From Hormiphora californensis (taxonomy: Eukaryota; Ctenophora; Tentaculata; Cydippida; Pleurobrachiidae): a stretch of 64,000 bases of DNA. Made by a program: the position numbers and the translations under genes. How positions within the stretch are numbered: position 1 is the first letter of the stretch; each line of letters begins with the position of its first letter. The stretch covers positions 455,675-519,674 of the forward strand of contig CM035352.1 in assembly GCA_020137815.1 (NCBI GenBank). The letters are read 5' to 3'. The notes below the pieces were generated by a model, which saw only the letters and a program-made list of their open reading frames with translations, was not told where the DNA came from and ran no database searches. Positions 51,001-61,168 of this stretch are shown piece after piece.

Positions 51001-54000
51001 TTTTGGATTTTTATCGATTTTGAGCCAAAAAACCTGTATGGCGGACTTTGGTTATCGGGGGAGGCCTTGTTTGGGTATATATGTTGTAAGAAGTCGTTAA
51101 ACTATAAAATTAAACCAGTTAAAATCGTATTATCAACCAATAAGAACAGTCTTTTAGCATTTGTTAATTTTGTTAATTTTGTTAATTAACGTTAATTAAC
51201 AAAATCGAAAAAAAGAGGTGATTTATTAACAATTAACATGTCGCCCCCCCCCCCCCCCCATAATATTATAAAATGTCAAGAAATATTTTAATATTAATAA
51301 TATTAGACAGTTATTTTTAATGACACCAACAGACTTCCTCTCATAAATTTATTAAACTGTTTCTCTACTAACTTGGTGAGGCTATTCAGTCGAATTCCCG
51401 CTATAGAATCTTTGTGAAGACCGTTAGCTCGAATCACAATATTGTCATCAGGTGTAGCCGGAGTAGAAGAGACTGTGAAGGGAAAGACCCACCTCCCTCC
51501 TTCAGAACTATCAAGCGTCAGGTTAACGGTCTTTCTGAAGGGATGTAAAATATAACTTTTATTAAAAGAGAGGTTCATTGCATGTATATGACAGAAGAAA
51601 GGTTATTACAATTTGCATTTATTCTGGGAAATATTTTGGTACCTGACAGGTTTTCCGGGGGAAAACACCAAATTGAATGTCACTAGAACCAATCCAGGGG
51701 GTGTGATTTGAGAGGTGGAACAGTGTTGAAGGGATAACAGGTTGTTCTCGTCAAGACTGAAGGTGAACTCTCGATCGCTCTTTTCCCGAACCCAACCAGA
51801 AACAAGTTCAACCGGACTTTCTGTGACTGAAGTAGATGGAATAATTAAACTACATGATTCTAGGAGACGCGAAGAACACTGATAAATATGAGATAGTGTG
51901 AGATAAATATGAGAGCCCCGACTTACTGGTCGCTTCGTTGTATTCTTGTGAGGGGAGGGGTTTGGTTGCTGACGGGTCCAGAATCACCTCTAGGAAACAA
52001 TCCTTTCTCTCCTTGGCCTTGCAGCTAATTATAGGTTGTTGGTAGGACTTGGACACATGGTATACCGGCATGCCTGGTGTAACAGAGGTCATAATGGTGT
52101 TTTGTGAGCGGGGTTAGTTTGGACCTACCTTTGATTGGGAACTGCCACTTAATTCCATCGATAGGGCTATCTTCCTGTCGGACCTCTACAATAACATGGG
52201 CGCATGCTTGGGCCATTTCCAGGGGTCGGAATGAGAAGGGGATCTCTAGGACAGACTTAGCCCCAACTGTAACTATCTCATCAGATATTAGTAATCCAAA
52301 CAACTCTTCTAGAGGGGGGGGGGGTGCGGTTAAAGAACATCTATCTAAACACGGTGCATATCACACCAAATATGGTCTCCGTGTAGAAATATAATTTAGG
52401 GGCCATTCAAAAAGGACGTCCATGATTTTTGGTCCTTTTTTTACCCCCCCCCCCCCCCCCCCTCCCCAGTCCCCTCTGTCCAAGCCTGTACGAATTTCCC
52501 AGACTACCCCTCCTCCCCTCCCCCATGTCCGAATTTCGTTTTTGAGTCATAATTTAGGGTATAGCAATCGTTGACATTCAATTAGTGATCTTGATGTGTG
52601 TTAGTGTACACTGTATCCACATCGAAGTTCTCGGAAATCAAGCATCTAGACACGCTCTCAGCAGTAACATTTTTCTACAAAACCTGGGACAGTCCGAACT
52701 TCATACCCCCCCCCCTCTCCCCCTGTCCAGAGATGTCCGAAATTGGCTACCTCCCCCCCCTCCCCCTGTCCAGAGATTTCCGAAATTGGCTACCTCCCCC
52801 CCTCCCCCTTTTTGAATGGCCCCTTAGAAAACTGAACATACCGTTTCTCTCCACTTTATTCTTATCCAGGAGCCTGCACTGAACATTGATTGCCTGGTCG
52901 AGTGGGTTCTTAAAGTGCAGTAAAGTCTGGGTAGCCTCTCCTAACCCACATGACACAATAACAGGGCTCATGACAGTAGGACGGAGTCCTTGACCCTGGA
53001 TCGTATACGACCACTCTCCTAGCTGCAGAAATTGTATCATCTTTAAAATAATTACTAAAATCTTAAGTGTGCATTAGTTTACTGATTCCTGTCTCGCGGC
53101 CACCATTAAGGGGCCATCAGTCATCACTGAGGGGCGGCCATCACTGAGGGGCGGCCATCACTGAGCGGTAATATACCTGGGGGCTAGAGAACTCCATAAG
53201 GCATGATTGATTCCCTCCGTGAGACAGGGCAGAGGGTATAAAGGTCAGTTCTAGATCAATCTTCCCCTTTCCGGGTACTGATAACTTGGACTGCATTGGG
53301 AGAACGATATATTACTTTTAACTAATTCACTAATCGCTACATGGGGATAACTCTAGTACTCGGTGTAAATTAAACAGAGGTACTAGTTTAGTACAACTGG
53401 GTGAGAAACTGTTGCATCTTACGATGCTTAAATATTGGTGAGATCACTGATTCAGTGGTTCATATAATATAATCTTACCGGGCTATGCAGTACAAAGTGT
53501 GCAGGGTTTGTCACTGTCACGTTAACAAAGGCGCTCTCCTCAGTGCCATTTGCAACTGGTACCACTGTCCTCGCCACCTTTCCTAGCTCTGCCACCATGT
53601 TGGGTAGCGCCACTGGACGGGGCTTCTCCGCATTCAACCTCAAATCATACCAGAACTCACCCAGCTCTTCGCTTACAAACACAACTTTCCCTGTGTCTTT
53701 GCCAATGAATTGTGGGCTGTAAAGGATTTCATAACTCGCTTCGGTTCGAGGTCCAACAGACACAGTAGGTGGTCCGGAGATACCGGGGCCCTCAGTCCGA
53801 ACATTGAATATTACCTCTCTATCCGTTGGGTTGGATATGGATAGCTGTGGAAGAGAAATGGGATTATTTTATTAAGGAGTATGGTTATGTTTATGAAGGA
53901 GCATGGTTGTATTTATGAAGGAGCACACAAACCTCGAGCGTTAGAGCCTTCTTTGCCTCACAAAATAGATCCACAGTTTTCTCGGGTGGCGGAGCGTCCA

Positions 54001-57000
54001 CAATAACCTCAATACTGTACCACACGGTATGGCACTCTGTACTAGTGGATGCGTTACTCTCCCTGCCCCCTCCACAAATTGTACTTCCCCGGACACTCTC
54101 AAAACTGATAACTCCCGAGAAGGTTCCTTGTGCTATTGGATAAGCAGTGATCTCGTAGGGCACTGAGACACCCCCATCTACTGTCACCTCATGTAGTCCA
54201 ACTATACAATCCAGATCAGTGAAGGCCTAGCATGGGGGACGCGGGTTATCATATTGGGGATTTAAACAAAGGGGTATAAGAGAGAGATAGGTACCTGGAA
54301 TTTTTTGACCCTTTCACTGGGGTTGTGCACATAAGCAGTGTAGGTACATTTCTGTCTGGCATGACATCTCATCCTGATGGCTTCCTGGGGCAAGGGTTTC
54401 AATCCGGTGCCCATCAGTTTGAACTTGTTAACAGTTCCATTAGCAACATTAGTTAACGTCAGCTCACCCTGCAATTACAGTGTGTTACTTCAGCTGGAAT
54501 AGCAGCTACATCTTTGTCAGGCTCTCACTGTAATATATCGCGTGCAAATCATTCTGGGTTTCCTTTATTTAACCCCGCACCTTGTAATAAACCGGGGGAG
54601 GGAAGATGTATTAGTTGTCAAAAGCAACTTGTCAAAAGGAATTTGTCGAATTAAATTTAAACCATTCTGATTTCTGAGCTAGAGACGTATGACGTACCTC
54701 AATTTCACCCTGAAAGGTGGGTTTGAATAGTAGTGGGTAAAGGGATGTTGAACATGATTTAGCCACTATAGTGGGTGGTCCGAAAGTAGTTCTCTCCCTC
54801 AATGGTAGCAGAGAGGTTCCAATCGTAATGCGTCTCGTTTATCTGTTTTGAAGATTTACACATCGTCAATATTGTACTCCACTGTGTACTACTTCAGGTA
54901 AATCGTTGAGTCGCCTGACTCTGCAAGACCGTATTGCCAATACGCACATCTAGTATCAACATTGAATTCAAGTTGATCGAGGTTGAGCTGTATCGAACTA
55001 ATTCCAAATCCCTCTCTGAACAAAACAAACTCACAATGGGAATGTTCTGAACAACACTTTGTAGGGTTGGTGCAGTAAAGTGTATTTCCGCCTCAGTTGT
55101 GGACGGGGTACAAGTCACCTCAACCTCGTACACCCTGATATCCACTGGACTAACCAGTACTATCTTGACCGGGTAGAAACCTTGACCATTCGCCTGGGAT
55201 GTTGTTCTTTGTAAAACTAGGTAAACTGTTACCATTTCAAATATCAGTGAGAGAATGAATTTATTCCGACGGTATGACCTTCTATGATCAATTTGTCTGG
55301 GCGGGTGGAAATTGTACATGCTATAAATTATAATACAAGAACAATATGGTTTATAACCGTTTAGAGCAAGTGCCGTTTACGCAGAATGATCATTAAAACT
55401 AGAAGCTCCCATGGTCTGGGAAACTCAGCTATAAAAAAACTGCAGTACGCCAACTATATCAAATACCTTGAAAGAGAAAGGAAGGCGGGCACCTCTCTCA
55501 GGGTCCACCCTAACGTGGGAAGGGAGGGTGAAGTGTTTACTGTTACAGTGAACCTCGTAACAAGTATCGTCCCCTGATGAAGTGGGTTGCCGATCCATCT
55601 GATCACCAGTATCTCGCTCCAAACACATCATACTGGCCGATGCTAGGGTGCCTGTTAGTTGTCTTCTGCGGACCTAACACAGGGAGAAGTTGTACTTAAC
55701 TGTTAACACTCCACCTTCTCTCCTTATTGCAAATAAAACTTCTAACTAATCGATAGCAGGCTGTACAATGTGCATTTCTCTAAAATCTCCATATCTATCC
55801 AAACTACTCCATCTTGTACCTCCATATCGCTCATCCTATGCTTAGCAGTTTCTATCAGGGCTTGTAGTTTCTGGGGATTCTCTCCAGGTACCACCAGCTC
55901 CTCAGTGAGCTCGGCACTAGGGTCACATCGGAACCTCACTACGTGGTTACTGCCTGGCAAAAGAGGGGGTACCAATATTAGATCAGATGTAGAGTGGAAG
56001 AGAGAGAGGGATAGAGAGAGAATATCAATTGATGTCTTTTTCATTTACCCGACCCAAGTATTTCCTTCCTGAGTTTGTCGATTGGTGAGTTTAACCTGAC
56101 AGGTTTCTGTGCAGGTAGAGTGGATGGTTCTGGGTATAGTCCCATTCCCTCGACATTCTGTAGGAACTCTCCCACGCCAGGACACGAGAACAGGATACTG
56201 CAGTATCGGGCACCAGGGGAAAGGGGCAGGAACTCCATCTGCAGGTTAGCTGTTCCTCCGGCAGCTAGCTGAAGGGTGGTCGCCTCACACCAAAATGAGG
56301 ATGGGCTACCACTTGACATAACAACTGAATTAGGAAATATTGTTAGAGATAGTGTGGTGGTAATCGAGGTGGCAACATTACAAATTAAAAACATTGAAGG
56401 AACAGCTTATTTGAAGTGTAGGTAGTTGAGATCGTGTAAAGTGCTCGATCCGGGGTGGAGAGCCAAACTAATTTTTTCAAGTAAAACAAGGAATAGCTCC
56501 ACAATTTTACCTCTAGTTGGGTCATAGGTGCCTACAGTGGTGTCACTCGAAGACCCGGTCTGGCGCTGTTTTTTCTTCAGTCCCTCCCTGAGTCCCTTAC
56601 TCTCTACAAGAACGACTTTAAAGATCCCTCCCACAGATAGAGGGTTGGTAACGGTTAGTGAGAACTGGGTTCGTTCATACACTGCACTTTCAACCTCGGA
56701 TGTTTTCTGTATGCGGGGTATTCAGTAGTTATTCGTCTAACAAGTATTCATGCGACTACCCCAGTTATTTGAATATTGTTTCCTATGAAAGGGACAGTGT
56801 GCTTACCACAGGTACGATGTCCTTGATGCTAGATGACAGATTGAACAGTAGGGTGCTGCCACACCCAGCCCCAGTGCGCCTTGATACCAACATTACTGCC
56901 GCGTTACAAGGGTGCAACCAGTTGGAGGAGAATGTGATCTTCACAACGCCACTTCCACCTCCACCAATCTGGGTATATAGGGTCGTTAGGAGCACATTGT

Positions 57001-60000
57001 TACTTGTTATGTCAGATAAGGTATGTCTGTTCTTCAGATTTATCTGTATCAGTATTAGTGTGTGTGCTTGCTCAATGTGTGTGTGTGTGTGTGTTTACTC
57101 ATTACCTCCCGGTGCTACAACCCCCCTAAACGGGTAGCGAAGCTAAGACGGTCCCTGTGACCCCCCAACCTTTTAAACTTGTATATCCGAATAAACTTGA
57201 CATGTGGGAAGTAGCGATCCTACTATATCTTGCCAGTACCTCAGCCCTATTACCCAGCCGGAGAATAGCTAAACATTGAGCTTGCTCAATGTGTGTGTGT
57301 GTGTTTACTGTATCAGTATAGTTTAGCGACCCTTTAAATAGAATTCACAAGTTGACAGGTTGAAAATTCAATATGATCTGCCTTTAGCAATAATGGCACG
57401 AATATATGCAAAATTAAATGACCATTATGTCTTGTGATTTAGGTTTCAAGCTTGACAGCTCATTATTTTAATAATATTTTAAACTTCGACCATCGAAAAA
57501 TAACGAGCTGTCGAGCTTGAAATCTTAAATCGAAGTTCGAGGCTCCGCTGTCATGAATGCTGTATAATGCACTATAAGGTATAAATGCACTATAAGGTAT
57601 AAATCGGCGTCGTTCCTTCCCCGCTCGTCATATTACTCTTACATTGAGGGTGGTGGGTTGAACAGAGAAGGAGTTGGTATCCTCCCCTACCACTGACACA
57701 GCATAAGAAATGGGCTTATTGGAAGGGTTCTGTATCTTTAGGTCCTTTACAACTGGCTGATGTAATACTCCCTCAAAACATACTGACGCTTTGGGCCTGA
57801 TGACATAGAGTTAGAAATATGTGGAGATATTATAATACAGCTGATATGTTACATGATGAGTCCAACATAATACACCTACTTGTATTGTGGCAATGTAATG
57901 TAAAGGTGGGTACAGAATAGCAGCATATTGATCGCGTTGGGCTGCATAATGTCAGTAGGATGGATGTCATAATCAATGCCAATACTCCGCAGTGCATGCA
58001 GTACGTTTAGAGCGTTGTGGAAACACTCCTCTGGGCTCTGTACTCTCAGATACATGTCCGAGAAGAACTGGTTGACCTAACGAGGGAGGGGGAGCATGAG
58101 AAGAATTGGTTGACCTAACGAGGGAGGGGGAGCATGAGAAGAATTGGTTGACCTAACGAGGGAGGGGGAGCATGAGAAGAATTGGTTGACCTAACGAGGG
58201 AGGGGGAGCATGAGAAGAATTGGTTGACCTAACGAGGGAGGGGGAGCATGAGAAGAATTGGTTGACCTAACGAGGGAGTGGGAGCATGAGAAGAATTGGT
58301 TGACCTAACGAGGGAGGGGGAGCATGAGAAGAATTGGTTGACCTAACGAGGGAGGGGGAGCATGAGAAGAATTGGTTGACCTAACGAGGGAGGGGGAGCA
58401 TGAGAAGAACTGGTTGACCTAACGAGGGAGGGGGACCATGAGAAGAATTGGTTGACCTAATGAGGGAGGGGGACCATGAGAAGAATTGGTTGACCTAACG
58501 AGGGAGGGGGAGCATGAGATGAATTGGTTGACCTAACGAGGGAGGGGGAGCATGAGAAGAATTGGTTGACCTAACGAGGGAAGGGGGCATGAGAAGAATT
58601 GGTTGACCTAACGAGGGAGGGGGACCATGAGAAGAATTGGTTGACCTAACGAGGGAGGGGGGCATGAGAAGAATTGGTTGACCTAACGAGGGAGGGGGAC
58701 CATGAGAAGAATTGGTTGACCTAACGAGGGAGGGGGACCATGAGAAGAATTGGTTGACCTAACGAGGGAGGGGGAGCATGAGAAGAACTGGTTGACCTAA
58801 CGAGGGAGGGGGACCATGAGAAGAATTGGTTGACCTAACGAGGGAGGGGGAGCATGAGAAGAATTGGTTGACCTAACGAGGGAGGGGGAGCATGAGAAGA
58901 ATTGGTTGACCTAACGAGGGAGGGGGCCCAGTGGCTTTTTAGAAAAATCTCGCTGCGAATCGCATGTCACAGAACCTGATTAGATCCCATTCCGCTGTCG
59001 CTGCTGCTGTGGCAGCAGTCGTTCTGCTCTCGTTCTTCTCCCATTCCGCTGTAATTCCGCTGGCGCGGCGGGAATAACTGCTAACAATTGGGATCTCTAA
59101 TCGAAATCCGCGCCCGTTTCTAGCAATTGTGGCTCTCTAAACATGTAACGATCACATAAGAGCACTAATGAGGTGTGAGAGCAGCATTACCAAGCAAAAC
59201 AGGGATTTTTCTCTCTATTTTTCTGCTGTCAGTCAAATTTCTCGCTGCGAATGGGATTCGCCCATTCGCTATAAAAAGCCACTGGGGGAGGGGGACCATG
59301 AGAAGAATTGGTTGACCTAACGAGGGAGGGGGAGCATGAGAAGAATTGGTTGACCTAACGAGGGAGGGGGAGCATGAGAAGAATTGGTTGACCTAACGAG
59401 GGAGGGGGAGCATGAGAAGAATTGGTTGACCTAACGAGGGAGGGGGAGCATGAGAAGAACTGGTTGACCTAACGAGGGAGGGGGAGCATGAGAAGAACTG
59501 GTTCAGCTGCATTGTGGAGTGACTGAGTGAATTTCCATGGTAACCTGAAGATACTCACCAAGAATGGGCAATATGCAGATAGTAGAGTAGCCAGAACAAG
59601 ACCATCTAGGAGGTCATTATCAAAGGAGATGACCCATCTTGTTTGAGGTGTGTTTTCAGGCCATACAACCTTTCTTTGACTCTCGTAGTGGTAAGACAGC
59701 CACGCCAGGAGTACTCTCTCTTCAGTGCTGTATACTGACCGGGCTAGCCTGCATGATGAGTTGTGGGTATGTAATTGTACAACCAGAAATAAGTTCGAGA
59801 TGCTACTGATACTTTCTGTCAGGTCAATGCTCTGACAATCTTATCTTTAATACTTAATAGTGCAAGTCTTGACACTAAACGCAATTCTTACTAACGTTTT
59901 ATAAGAGTCTGGGTTTATTGGAAGAGATTTGAGGGGTTTAACCTTGATCAATACAAACACTTTAGCCAACTGTAGGACTAGATCCACCCATGCTTGGCTG

Positions 60001-61086
60001 GAAAACTTTGTATGCCTGAAAGGTGTGAGGATTCAAACAGGTCCGGGAGATAGTCAAGAAGAACTTTATTGTACTCAGTTCATAATGTCACTAATCTTTC
60101 AATTAAAATAATATATAAAGTGGATTGCTGGAATATTATGTACGAAACGTATTATTAGTTTGTGAGTGTTATGTGTCTACCTCATCAGAAGGTCTTCTTC
60201 ACTCTCTCCCTCTCGCTCATTCTCAAAGTTGTTCAGGTGACTCCACAGTAGGAAGTCGGATGGTGTCATATACCACTCTGCCTTGATGTGCATCAACTTA
60301 GCTCCCTGCACCCTGTAGATTCGGTAGCATCATATTAAATAATATTAGAATTATAGAGGACACTCAAATTAGTGCACGCCCCCCCCCCCCTTCTCACAAT
60401 ATACAATAATAACAATTATTATACCTTAGGAATGTCAACATGGTATTGAGCTGCCAGTGCAGTTGTTTTACCCTTTCCTGGGCATTATTTGGGATGGGAG
60501 GGTTCACTGGGATTCCTGGAATTGCTCGGCCACACAGGTTTTGAACCAACTCAAATACACTTTTCCGTTTTCCGCCTTCGTTAGAAACCTGGCATATTTT
60601 AAATTACAGTCGGACCCCGATTTAACGGCACCATCGGGGGAAAAGGTTTTGTCCGTTAAATCGGGGTGTCCGCTAAATCGGGGTCAAATATTGTTAATTT
60701 CTTATATCGGGGGAAGATTATGCTGCCGTTAAATCGGGGTGCCGCTAAATCGGGGGCTGTTAAATCGGGGTCCGACTGTAATAATTAAACTACCGCCTGG
60801 GCTAAAAAATTATGATACGCCGAGCTTCATATCTCCCAAATCTTAACTTCCAACACTCTGATATTTTGACACAATGATATGAGCTTCTATACAGATATTT
60901 TTATTCAACCTACCGTTCCCTTTTTGAGGAGGACAGTATCCCAAATGCTATTTGGTATGGAGACAGGATTGGGCATATTACCCCATCCCATCTGAGATAT
61001 CCACCTCTCAGCTCCACTAAGAACCTGGAGAAGGAAATCATCTCCCTCCTCAACTTCTTCGCCGCCCTGGAGATTAGAGGGAGATT

Positions 61087-61168
<82 letters not shown>

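Noticed and set aside
52585-52882. Proline-rich plus-strand frames
   Set aside because: They come from C-runs inside a Harbinger-like MITE in a CFAP47 intron.
58058-59505. CRISPR-like regular repeat
   Set aside because: Units are contiguous 38-bp tandem copies without unique spacers, in a eukaryotic intron.
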